Source: Pseudomonadales bacterium
Lineage (GTDB): Bacteria > Pseudomonadota > Gammaproteobacteria > Pseudomonadales > Azotimanducaceae
Length of the DNA: 6,352 nt
Assembly (NCBI GenBank): GCA_028822125.1
Contig: JAPKEK010000140.1
Coordinates: 1 to 6,352 of the forward strand
Direction: 5' to 3'
Shown here piece by piece: positions 1 to 5,393 of this stretch. The translations under genes and the position numbers were made by a program. The notes under the pieces are model-generated. The model saw only the letters and a list, made by a program, of their open reading frames with translations, searched no databases and was not told the DNA's origin. The stretch's first letter is position 1, and every line of letters begins with the position of its first letter.

Positions 1-60
1 ATTCGTGTAACTGTTATTCGTGTAACTGTTATTCGTGTAACTGTTATTCGTGTAATGATC
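1..60. repeat. 15-bp tandem repeat array, about 3.7 copies, cut by the window edge
   Basis: The unit ATTCGTGTAACTGTT occurs three times without a mismatch (1-15, 16-30, 31-45). A fourth copy, 46-60, keeps the first ten bases and then diverges. There are no spacers, so this is a direct tandem array and not CRISPR. The array may extend to the left of the window. The unit is a multiple of three and one plus-strand frame is open through all copies (repeating Ile-Arg-Val-Thr-Val) to a TGA at 73-75, so the tail of an upstream coding sequence cannot be excluded. Two other frames on the two strands are also open, so this openness is weak evidence of coding. Confidence 0.9.
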
Positions 61-67
61 ACTGTGG

Positions 68-80
68 CCTTATGATAAGG
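68..80. promoter_or_regulatory. 13-bp palindrome, possible operator
   Basis: CCTTAT-G-ATAAGG is a perfect inverted repeat around one central base. It sits eight bases after the tandem repeats and overlaps the -10-like TATGAT. A dimeric regulator could bind here, but no regulator or target is indicated, so the role is a guess. The symmetry itself is certain. Confidence 0.3.
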
Positions 81-98
81 TCCGCTATTAATGCTGAA

Positions 99-126
99 AC
101 CCGAAGGCTCGGGTACTTACCCAGCC
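99..126 (+). other. Two mutually exclusive small hairpins
   Basis: ACCCGA (99-104) pairs with TCGGGT (109-114) across a four-base AGGC loop. The second arm can instead form another stem: GGGTA (111-115) pairs with TACCC (118-122), extended by GGCT (106-109) with AGCC (123-126) around a bulged C. The two folds cannot coexist, as in attenuators. There is no U-tract after either stem, so neither is a standard intrinsic terminator. It may be chance. Confidence 0.25.
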
Positions 127-300
127 CGGATCCAATAGCGATACATACGCGTTGTTAGTCACGCCTTTAACCGCCCTGTTACGCGGCAGCCGATTTCCAT
201 TGGCTAGCTGAGAACCCCTGATAACACATTGACGTTACCTCCAGAGCAGCGCCACCCTGAACAGAGTCAAATCCCAGAAGCGCTTTTTCTGTAGGGTGAT

Positions 301-318
301 GAGAAGGATTGAACGATT
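301..318 (+). promoter_or_regulatory. Ribosome binding site deciding an ATT start codon
   Basis: GAGAAGGA at 301-308 gives a strong Shine-Dalgarno match. Seven bases separate its end from ATT at 316-318. The in-frame stop at 310-312 limits alternatives to ACG (313), ATT (316), CTG (325, spacer too long) and TTG (349, much too far). This supports ATT initiation, as known for infC and pcnB in enterobacteria. Confidence 0.5.
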
Positions 319-864
319 AATTATCTGAATTCCAGGACTCGTTTTGGGTTGTTAGCCATTATCCACCACTGGCTAACAGTCTGTCTGGTCGTTGGATTGT
401 TTGTGATCGGTATCTATATGGTGGAATTGAGTTACTACGATCCGCTTTCAAGGCGGTTACCCGATCTGCACAGAAGTATTGGCATCCTGCTTGCGGTAGT
501 GGTCGTATTTGACTTTGTTTCACGATTGCGGCAGGTCAGCCCGGGTGTCTTGTCGTCACACAGTCTTGTTGAGCTCCGTCTGGCAAAAACAGTTCGTTGG
601 ATATTACGTCTGCTGATAGGGTTAGTGGTTATCTCAGGCTATTTAATCTCGACTGCCAAAGGCGCATCCATCCTGGTATTTGAATGGTTTTCCGTCCCAG
701 CTACCATCACATTTATTCCTGACCAGGAAGATGTAGCTGGCCTGGCGCATATGTTATTGGCTTACCTGTTAGTTTTTATTGCAGCAGGGCATGCCATCGC
801 AGCTATCAAGCACCATTTCATTGATAAAGACACGACCTTAAAGCGCATGTTCAGATTTGACTGA
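316..864 (+). CDS. Cytochrome b561 family di-haem membrane protein
   Basis: This is a predicted inner-membrane cytochrome of the bacterial b561 (CybB/YceJ) family, which moves electrons between quinol and other acceptors through two haem b groups. The 182-residue product has four hydrophobic helices. The expected histidines are present: H18 in helix 1 (HHW), H52 before helix 2 (LHRSIG), H145 (AHMLLAY) and H159 (GHAIAA) in helix 4. The spacings H18-H52 (34) and H145-H159 (14) fit bis-His ligation of two haems. The C-terminal KHHFIDKD segment is typical of the family. No in-frame ATG or GTG precedes the first helix. A TTG at 349 would delete the family's usual N-terminus (NSRTRFG) and has no ribosome site. 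AAGGA (304-308) lies seven bases before an ATT at 316, and an in-frame TGA at 310-312 closes the frame upstream. ATT is therefore my preferred start. It appears monocistronic. The family assignment is strong; the electron partner is unknown. Confidence 0.88.
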   Translation: MNYLNSRTRFGLLAIIHHWLTVCLVVGLFVIGIYMVELSYYDPLSRRLPDLHRSIGILLAVVVVFDFVSRLRQVSPGVLSSHSLVELRLAKTVRWILRLLIGLVVISGYLISTAKGASILVFEWFSVPATITFIPDQEDVAGLAHMLLAYLLVFIAAGHAIAAIKHHFIDKDTTLKRMFRFD

Positions 865-959
865 TGATGGCCGCTCTGCGCAATAATTACAGGTAAGTTT
901 TGATGACCTTTTCACAGTGGCTCGATTATTAAAAACAGGTGCGTTAGCGTAAAACGGCC

Positions 960-977
960 TTGACCCGAAAGGGTTAA
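960..977 (+). other. Hairpin with GAAA tetraloop
   Basis: TTGACCC (960-966) pairs with GGGTTAA (971-977) with one G-U pair, closed by a GAAA loop of the very stable GNRA class. It is 96 bases after the cytochrome stop codon. It could protect the 3' end of that transcript, but the following AGCGCAGG has no U-tract, so I do not call it a terminator. Confidence 0.4.
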
Positions 978-1034
978 AGCGCAGGATTTACCTATCTGCT
1001 TATGCCAGCTTCTACTATATTGAGCTGCGCTCTG

Positions 1035-1070
1035 GATTGACCCGATCTGCTGTAAGGTCAGCGGGCAATC
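1035..1070 (+). other. Bulged hairpin in the intergenic region
   Basis: GATTG (1035-1039) and CCCG (1041-1044), separated by a single bulged A, pair with CGGG (1062-1065) and CAATC (1066-1070). Inside it, CTG (1047-1049) can pair with CAG (1059-1061). The structure is longer than expected for random sequence of this size. Its role is unknown. Confidence 0.35.
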
Positions 1071-1125
1071 AGCCTAACTGAGTATGCTGGCAAGCTTTGT
1101 CCTGGTGGGTGATGTGCTTGAGGCG

Positions 1126-1154
1126 TTGCCTTATCGGCCCAGATGTAGGATAAA
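1126..1154 (+). promoter_or_regulatory. Candidate sigma-70 promoter for the transferase gene
   Basis: TTGCCT (1126-1131) and GATAAA (1149-1154) are separated by 17 bases and each matches four of six consensus positions. Transcription would begin near 1161 and give a leader of about 28 bases before the ATG at 1189. Confidence 0.35.
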
Positions 1155-1188
1155 TCCCCTAATAGTCATTTAAAGAAAGAGCCTTGTT

Positions 1189-1791
1189 ATGCACCTATAT
1201 ACCCAATCCACATCGCCCAATGGCAGGCGGGTCGCCGTTGTTTTAAAGGAAAAGGGCTTAAGTTTGCCAACCACTGAGATCGACCTGCGTGCTGGGGAAA
1301 ACCTTCTAGACGAGTTCACTGCCAGGAATCCCATTGGTCGGGTACCGGTTCTGGAGACCGATTCGGGCTTGTATCTGTCCGAAAGCATCGCTATATCGCG
1401 TTATCTGGAGTCTTTGGTCAGCGAGCCCAATCTATTCGGTCGTACTGGCGAAGCGCAGGCCAGAATAGAAATGTGGAATCGGCGAGCGGAATTGAATTTG
1501 ATGATGCCGGTGGCTCAGGCGTTCAGAAACTTAACTGGGATATTCAAAGATCGTGAGAAGGTTTCAAAAGAATGGGGAGAGATCAGTGCCGAAGTGGCCA
1601 GGGATACAGTCCACGTATTTGACGATCAGCTGGCTGGCTCACCTTATATCGCGGGAGATACCTTTTCAGTGGCTGATATTACGCTGGCATTGACCCTGAC
1701 TTTTGCCAGGGCAGTCGGTCAGGATCTCCTGCAACTGCCGCATCTGGTCAGCTGGCATGAGAAGGTTTCTTCAAGGGATAGCTTTACTTAA
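1189..1791 (+). CDS. Glutathione S-transferase family protein
   Basis: This is a soluble cytoplasmic enzyme of 200 residues, expected to conjugate glutathione to electrophiles or use it for isomerisation or reduction. The N-terminal thioredoxin-like domain (about 1-78) starts MHLYTQSTSPNGRRV; Ser9 is the probable residue that activates glutathione. Arg51-Val-Pro53-Val holds the cis-proline, and Glu65-Ser66 (ESIAI) is the motif that contacts the glutathione gamma-glutamyl group. The all-helical C-terminal domain (about 85-200) carries GDTFSVADITL, with the conserved N-capping box Ser160-x-x-Asp163. The length is slightly below the usual 205-220, but the final VSSRDSF matches the family's usual end, so the gene seems complete. 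ATG at 1189 is preceded by AAAGAAAGAG. It reads like the beta/zeta-like GSTs common in Proteobacteria; the substrate cannot be told. It may be part of a detoxification or aromatic/lipid catabolism region together with the downstream oxygenase, but it is separated from that operon by more than 500 bases. Confidence 0.9.
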   Translation: MHLYTQSTSPNGRRVAVVLKEKGLSLPTTEIDLRAGENLLDEFTARNPIGRVPVLETDSGLYLSESIAISRYLESLVSEPNLFGRTGEAQARIEMWNRRAELNLMMPVAQAFRNLTGIFKDREKVSKEWGEISAEVARDTVHVFDDQLAGSPYIAGDTFSVADITLALTLTFARAVGQDLLQLPHLVSWHEKVSSRDSFT

Positions 1792-2323
1792 CAGCAATAT
1801 AAATAACGCTGTCGTATGACCTGTGAATCGGTGAGGTCAGGATGCTGGTAATGTCATCTAACTGTTTAGTTCAGCTTGGCTGGTCGCCAATTGCAGATGG
1901 TTGCGGTCGATCTGATTGTCCGGTTGAAATATCACACCCTGTTACCGTTGATGTGGTTAGCCGTGTTAGTTGAGATCCTGTTGCCTGTGCAGTTTTAGGT
2001 AGTCACGACGTTGTTATTGTCGCTGGGTTCACCCCTCGGTTCCAGCCTCAAGCAGTTCATCTTGCCTGCTGTCACTTACGCCTACGCAGTGACCATGGCC
2101 TGCTTTGTGGAAAGCCTGAACGGACGATGTGCCAGGCTGGCGGCAAGGCTGAAGTGACCCAGGGAACTGCTTAATAAGGAAGACTAGGAAATTAGCGCGG
2201 TTCGACGCCTTTTGAGGAATTAGCGACTGGCGTTGTAGCTGTGCTGGCGGGGTTCATTTGCCTATGGTGAAGCAGCGTTATCTTGTGCTAGGGTATATGC
2301 TCTATAACCAAACGAGGTTGAGT
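1792..2323. other. Long gap without an intact gene, 5' region of the oxygenase operon
   Basis: The gap begins with a small inverted repeat, TGACCT (1817-1822) with AGGTCA (1834-1839), 26 bases after the GST stop. A possible gene remnant covers the middle (1870-2157). From 2158 to 2323 no protein is recognised. A TATAAC hexamer at 2303-2308 could be a -10 box for the oxygenase operon, but no convincing -35 box lies 16-18 bases upstream. The gap ends with GAGG (2314-2317), the Shine-Dalgarno sequence of the first operon gene. Confidence 0.45.
1870..2157 (+). pseudogene. Possible remnant of a complex I / hydrogenase-4 type membrane subunit
   Basis: One frame reads about 42 residues from 1870 to a TAG at 1996-1998, including an ATG at 1897. 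It then continues for another 52 codons to TGA at 2155. The first part contains the hydrophobic run HTLLPLMWLAVLVEILLP. The second contains a further hydrophobic segment ending in FVESLNGRCARLAARLK. This order of two helices, with a glutamate near the end of the last one followed by a basic tail, reminds me of the C-terminal end of HyfC/HycD-like (NuoH-related) subunits. That is recalled resemblance, not a computed match. There is no ribosome site, the N-terminal three quarters are absent and the frame is interrupted by TAG. If real, it is a decayed fragment. It could equally be chance coding potential in non-coding DNA. Confidence 0.28.
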
Positions 2324-3391
2324 ATGAGCGAAGCAACTGAAATGCCCCGAGAGCATGAGCTTGATACTAGCTGGATGGACAATATGGCAGAGTGGGGAGT
2401 CTCCGCGAAGCCAGGTAAGCGGGGTCTTACTCTCGCGGATATTCAGGTGGGTAGTTACGCGGACCTCCCTAAAGTCAGCGACAACATGACAGGCCGCCCG
2501 AGGGGGTCTACGCCGCGTCCAGAAGCCTATCGAGTAGGCGCCTACCAGGTTCACACGCTTTCTGAAATATGGCTTGAAAATGCTGAATACCTATACGAGG
2601 AGGCACTACAGCGGCAGTGGAGTTCTGCTACAGATATTCCCTGGCATACTTTGAAACCGCTACCGGATGACGTTGAAGAAGCCGAATGCCTGCTATGCAC
2701 CTTTTTTAATGAAGTGGAATTTGTGGCTGGCGATGTTCCAGCACGGTGGATAGCCAGAACAACGCCGGATTACCTGGAAGCTCGTAATGTGCTCAGCGCG
2801 CAGGTCATGGACGAGGCCAGGCACATGGATGTCTTTCGTAAACGAGCACTGGCAAATGGCGGCGGTTTGATGCGTATGTCAGGTGCCACATCCGGATTTG
2901 TCGGCAGCATCGATCTTGCCAGGGACTTTACAGAAATGTCCACCCGACTCCACATATCAGGAGAAGGGGCAGTACTGACCATTTTTCGTATGGGTGAGCT
3001 TTTTGGCCAGAATGATGCAGAAAAAACAATGTATCGCCTGTGTGCTCAGGATGAGGCTCGCCATGTGGCTTTTGGTGTGATGCATTTGCGTTGTCTGAGT
3101 GAAACCGCTCCGGAACGCCGTGAAGAAATTGAGTGTTATCTCGATGAAGCTGAGGACCAGTTGATGGCAGGGCAGCAGAACCCAGCAGGTAGGCAGTCAG
3201 AGATTAGTGAGGCCCTGGCGGTTCTGCTAGGAGGCGGTATCGATCAATATGATGAAGGCCATAAAAAGCTACTGGTCATTCGTCGGCGCCAGCTTAAGGA
3301 GTATATGAAGCGGGTAATCAGCGCAGGTTTTGTAGATCGATTTGAAAATGGTCGCTCGCCGGTTCCGGCGCAGTATGCTGCGACCGCCTAA
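2324..3391 (+). CDS. Ferritin-like diiron oxygenase, catalytic (alpha-like) subunit
   Basis: This 355-residue soluble protein is predicted to hold a non-haem diiron centre that activates O2. The visible four-helix ligand set is: Glu130 or Glu132 (NEVEF) in the first helix, Glu164-x-x-His167 (DEARH) in the second, Glu214 (HISGEG) in the third, and Glu244-x-x-His247 (again DEARH) in the fourth. The 30-34 residue spacings match the R2 / AurF / bacterial multicomponent monooxygenase superfamily. An N-terminal region shared with the next gene (LTLADIQVGSY, then RPRGS) precedes the bundle. At about 355 residues it is far shorter than methane or toluene monooxygenase alpha subunits (about 500), and I cannot name its family. 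I chose ATG 2324 because GAGG (2314-2317) is six bases upstream; a TTG at 2258 would add 22 poorly supported residues. It is the first gene of a five-gene operon. The superfamily and metal site are well supported; oxygenase activity and substrate are inferred. A hydroxylase, N-oxygenase or desaturase are all possible. Confidence 0.82.
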   Translation: MSEATEMPREHELDTSWMDNMAEWGVSAKPGKRGLTLADIQVGSYADLPKVSDNMTGRPRGSTPRPEAYRVGAYQVHTLSEIWLENAEYLYEEALQRQWSSATDIPWHTLKPLPDDVEEAECLLCTFFNEVEFVAGDVPARWIARTTPDYLEARNVLSAQVMDEARHMDVFRKRALANGGGLMRMSGATSGFVGSIDLARDFTEMSTRLHISGEGAVLTIFRMGELFGQNDAEKTMYRLCAQDEARHVAFGVMHLRCLSETAPERREEIECYLDEAEDQLMAGQQNPAGRQSEISEALAVLLGGGIDQYDEGHKKLLVIRRRQLKEYMKRVISAGFVDRFENGRSPVPAQYAATA

Positions 3392-3406
3392 GGCGAAATA
3401 TAATTA

Positions 3407-3422
3407 CTGCAGCATCCTGCAG
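3407..3422 (+). other. Intercistronic hairpin between the two ferritin-like genes
   Basis: CTGCAG (3407-3412) and CTGCAG (3417-3422) form a perfect six-base-pair stem with a four-base CATC loop. It lies in the 54-base gap between genes 1 and 2 of the operon. There is no U-tract (GCTAAAATGG follows), so it is more likely an mRNA stability or processing element than a terminator. It could help set the ratio of the two subunits. Confidence 0.4.
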
Positions 3423-3445
3423 GCTAAAATGGATTGGGGAAAACT

Positions 3446-4531
3446 ATGGCAGACAAACTGTCCAGTAAAGCTGCATCTGTTGATCGAGAGTCAAAAATAG
3501 TTGACCCAACCAAAGGTGTTCCTGAACCTAAGTATGAGTGGAGAGGTCTTACCAATGAATGGAATGTCCGGGTAATACCTGGGCCACATGGACTTAGACT
3601 GGGTGATGTGAATGTGGGCAGTTACGGTGATGTGCCCGATTATTGGGAAGATCAGACCAGGAGACCTCGTGGTAGTGTAGGCAGGCCTGGCATTCCACCG
3701 TTGCCTTATTCTCTACGAAGCAAGCATGAGTTGTGGGCCGACTGCTCAGCAGACCTTTATGAAGAAGCCATACAAAGACGCTGGATACCGGCGACGGAAG
3801 TTCCCTGGGATTCACTTCAAAGGCTACCAAATGACATTGAAAAGGCAGTCTGTCAGATGTGCACTGAACTATCTCAGTGTGCCAATACTGAACTGGAAAT
3901 TATCTCCTACTGGCAGGATAGAATGTCATATGGTTATTTTGAGGTTAAACAGTATCTGGCAACCGCTACCTTTGACTGTGCGCGTCAGCTGGAAGCCCTG
4001 AGGAAAAGGGCACTGTCTAATGGTGGAGGTTTAGGCATCGAGAGCCGTGGTCGGGTAAATCGTATCATTCTGGAAAGTAGCGGTGGCTGGACTGAAGCAG
4101 TTGTCTATCTTTATCTCCTGCGTGGAACCTATATAACCAGGCTGTTAAGCGGCTTGCTAAGTGCCGCTCATAATGAAGCTGAGTCATTCATATACAGTCA
4201 TATGCTTGAAGATCATGCTCGTCATCTTACCTATGGATATGACCATCTTAAGTATGCATCGACTCATAACGACGACGCGAGCCTAATTATGCAGTCTCTG
4301 CTGGCTGTTGGCGAAGCCCACATGGCCGCAGAGCTAAAAGAGGGTGTGATGAGCTCAGCCATGGCTATCATCTTTGGTGGTGGAATTAAGGGTGCTAGAA
4401 CCTATGGTATGGAGCGTTATCTTGTACTGGTTCGGGACTACATCACTGATTATCTTACTATTTGTCGAGAACTGGGTATTGATCGGGAAAAAACCCTGCA
4501 TCCTGTGTTTAAGAAATATCTGGAGGGTTAG
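3446..4531 (+). CDS. Metal-site-deficient ferritin-like paralogue (beta-like subunit)
   Basis: This 361-residue protein is a clear paralogue of the upstream diiron protein. The two share GLxLxDxxVGSY, RPRGS, LYEEA-QR-W, ATxxPWxxLxxLPxD, RKRAL-NGGG and ARH in the same order, and the first-to-second-helix segment (52 residues from CT to RKRAL) aligns without gaps. The ligands are nearly all gone. The first-helix glutamates are replaced by Gln144 and Ala146, DEARH becomes DCARQ (Glu to Cys178, His to Gln181), the third-helix Glu aligns near Gly227, and the fourth-helix Glu becomes His257; only His260 is kept. It is therefore unlikely to hold a diiron site. By analogy with the beta subunits of bacterial multicomponent monooxygenases I infer a structural partner forming a heterodimer with gene 1. 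The start ATG 3446 follows GGGGA (3436-3440) by five bases; TTG at 3434 overlaps that site and is unlikely. The stop codon overlaps the next gene's GTG by one base. Confidence 0.78.
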   Translation: MADKLSSKAASVDRESKIVDPTKGVPEPKYEWRGLTNEWNVRVIPGPHGLRLGDVNVGSYGDVPDYWEDQTRRPRGSVGRPGIPPLPYSLRSKHELWADCSADLYEEAIQRRWIPATEVPWDSLQRLPNDIEKAVCQMCTELSQCANTELEIISYWQDRMSYGYFEVKQYLATATFDCARQLEALRKRALSNGGGLGIESRGRVNRIILESSGGWTEAVVYLYLLRGTYITRLLSGLLSAAHNEAESFIYSHMLEDHARHLTYGYDHLKYASTHNDDASLIMQSLLAVGEAHMAAELKEGVMSSAMAIIFGGGIKGARTYGMERYLVLVRDYITDYLTICRELGIDREKTLHPVFKKYLEG

Positions 4532-4971
4532 TGGTGATAGTTTTTCCTTCGGAAGAATGGTTCCAGCAAGTCCGGGAAGTCTATAATTCAGATCGAGATC
4601 TGCATAGTGGCGGCGGTGGTGCCTGTGACACAACAGCCGGGTTCAGTGTCGGTGAAAACCGATATTTTATTGAGTTTTCCGGGCTGGATTGTGCCCAGGT
4701 AAGGCAATGCTCAGAGGAGGACCTTGCGGACACGGATTTCGTTATTGGAATGCCCATGGAAACCTGGCAGGCCATGCTTCAGGATGTACAGAAAAATGGT
4801 AAAGCCAGTTCCAACCTGACCCTGAACAGTATTGACCTGGAACTGGAAGAGGGTATCGCCTTCTCGCCAGTTGATGACCAATACAGACAGGATCTGTTTT
4901 ATCGTTATAACCAGAACTTCCAAGATTTTTTTGATGCCTCGTCCCGTGTAGAGACGACTTTTGAAAGCTAA
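4531..4971 (+). CDS. Small SCP2-like protein, first of a paralogous pair
   Basis: The 146-residue product has no signal peptide or membrane helix. Its opening FPSEEW (residues 5-10) and a central ADTDFVIGMPMETWQAML stretch resemble SCP2 (sterol carrier protein 2) domain proteins, which bind lipids or acyl-CoA in a hydrophobic tunnel. It aligns with the next gene through RYFIEFSGLDC versus RYLVSFVGFKC, then DFVIGM--ETW versus DFVVEM--DQW, and a shared C-terminal Phe-rich helix (NFQDFFDA versus SIQAFFEA). A Gly run (SGGGGACD) at about 27-34 looks like a flexible loop. Two GTG codons compete as start: 4531, overlapping the upstream TAG by one base, and 4534, which is better spaced (seven bases) from GGAGG at 4522-4526. 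Either way translation is probably coupled to the upstream gene. I infer an accessory subunit or substrate carrier of the diiron complex. A small gamma or effector-like subunit of another fold is the main alternative. Confidence 0.65.
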   Translation: MVIVFPSEEWFQQVREVYNSDRDLHSGGGGACDTTAGFSVGENRYFIEFSGLDCAQVRQCSEEDLADTDFVIGMPMETWQAMLQDVQKNGKASSNLTLNSIDLELEEGIAFSPVDDQYRQDLFYRYNQNFQDFFDASSRVETTFES

Positions 4972-4991
4972 GGGAATTAAATGGAGTGGTC

Positions 4992-5393
4992 ATGCCTGAC
5001 TTATCTGCCAAACAGTTGAAACGAGCCCAGCGGATAGTTAATGATGGCGAGCATTTTCGCCATCTGGGTAATGTCGATGTCGATATGGCGGTTAAGGTTG
5101 CCCAACAACGCTATTTAGTATCTTTTGTAGGGTTCAAGTGTAATCTAGTGCGTAAAATCAACGCCACGGAGCTGCAGAAAGCTGATTTTGTTGTTGAGAT
5201 GACATCGGATCAATGGAGGCGTTACCTGTTGGCATGTCGGACACCGGGTGGACCTAACCTGGTACAGTTCGATAGTAAAGAAGGGGTTGTGCACGCTTCT
5301 GATCCTAGAAAAAAGCTGAATTTTCTTCGTTATCACATTTCCATCCAGGCATTCTTCGAAGCTTATGCCGAGCACGAACTAAGCCTGGCCTAA
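4992..5393 (+). CDS. Small SCP2-like protein, second of a paralogous pair
   Basis: This 133-residue soluble protein is a paralogue of the preceding one, sharing the RY-x8-C strand pair, the ADFVVEMTSDQW segment (about residues 67-78) and a C-terminal helix containing SIQAFFEAY. It lacks the N-terminal FPSEEW and instead begins with a basic helix (SAKQLKRAQRI). That suggests the two have specialised, perhaps as different subunits or as a heterodimer. ATG 4992 is chosen because GGAG (4983-4986) is five bases upstream; a GTG at 4986 overlaps that site. The gap from the previous gene is 20 bases. Its stop codon is directly followed by the ATG of the zinc-ribbon gene. The SCP2-like fold is suggested mainly through its partner, and the function in the operon is inferred from context. 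Confidence 0.62.
   Translation: MPDLSAKQLKRAQRIVNDGEHFRHLGNVDVDMAVKVAQQRYLVSFVGFKCNLVRKINATELQKADFVVEMTSDQWRRYLLACRTPGGPNLVQFDSKEGVVHASDPRKKLNFLRYHISIQAFFEAYAEHELSLA

Larger units (their letters stand above)
61..315. other. Non-coding stretch upstream of the cytochrome b561 gene
   Basis: I see no convincing gene here. The stretch holds a 13-bp palindrome (68-80), a pair of overlapping hairpins (99-126) and a TTGACG hexamer at 229-234 that matches a sigma-70 -35 box but has no acceptable -10 box 16-18 bases downstream. TATGAT at 71-76 resembles a -10 box but lacks a good -35 box; the last tandem-repeat copy lies where one would be. The right end carries the AAGGA Shine-Dalgarno sequence (304-308) of the next gene. 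Confidence 0.5.
865..1188. other. Intergenic region with two hairpins, no gene recognised
   Basis: No reading frame here has a ribosome site or a recognisable protein. Two stems stand out: one at 960-977 with a GAAA tetraloop, and a larger bulged one at 1035-1070. Neither is followed by a clear U-tract. The right end holds a candidate promoter (1126-1154) and the Shine-Dalgarno sequence AAAGAAAGAG (1172-1181) of the downstream transferase gene. Confidence 0.5.

Noticed and set aside
1..60. CRISPR array
   Set aside because: The 15-bp units abut each other with no spacers, and no cas gene is present.
1170..1388. Minus-strand open frame of 72 codons
   Set aside because: It overlaps the start of a well-supported GST gene on the other strand and has no family resemblance.
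1817..1839. Intrinsic terminator after the GST gene
   Set aside because: TGACCT/AGGTCA form only a six-base-pair stem with an 11-base loop and no U-tract.
2283..2308. Sigma-70 promoter TTGTGC / TATAAC before the operon
   Set aside because: The spacer is only 14 bases, too short for a normal promoter; a -10 box alone is not enough.
2258..2323. TTG start giving a 22-residue extension of the diiron protein
   Set aside because: The ATG at 2324 has a well-spaced GAGG site and gives a length like that of the paralogue; the extension shows nothing conserved.
3726..4001. Plus-strand out-of-frame open frame of 91 codons inside the beta-like gene
   Set aside because: It is a shadow of the conserved ferritin-like frame; its composition is arbitrary and no Shine-Dalgarno site precedes it.
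2324..4531. Ribonucleotide reductase R2 subunits or ferritin storage proteins
   Set aside because: The N-terminal region and neighbours do not fit R2, no large R1 gene is nearby, and two ExxH motifs with an inactive paralogue fit an oxygenase pair better than an iron store.
4742..5011. Minus-strand open frames within the small SCP2-like genes (also 4581-4775, 4711-4923, 5145-5375)
   Set aside because: They lie antisense to a conserved paralogous pair, have no ribosome sites and show no recognisable protein features.
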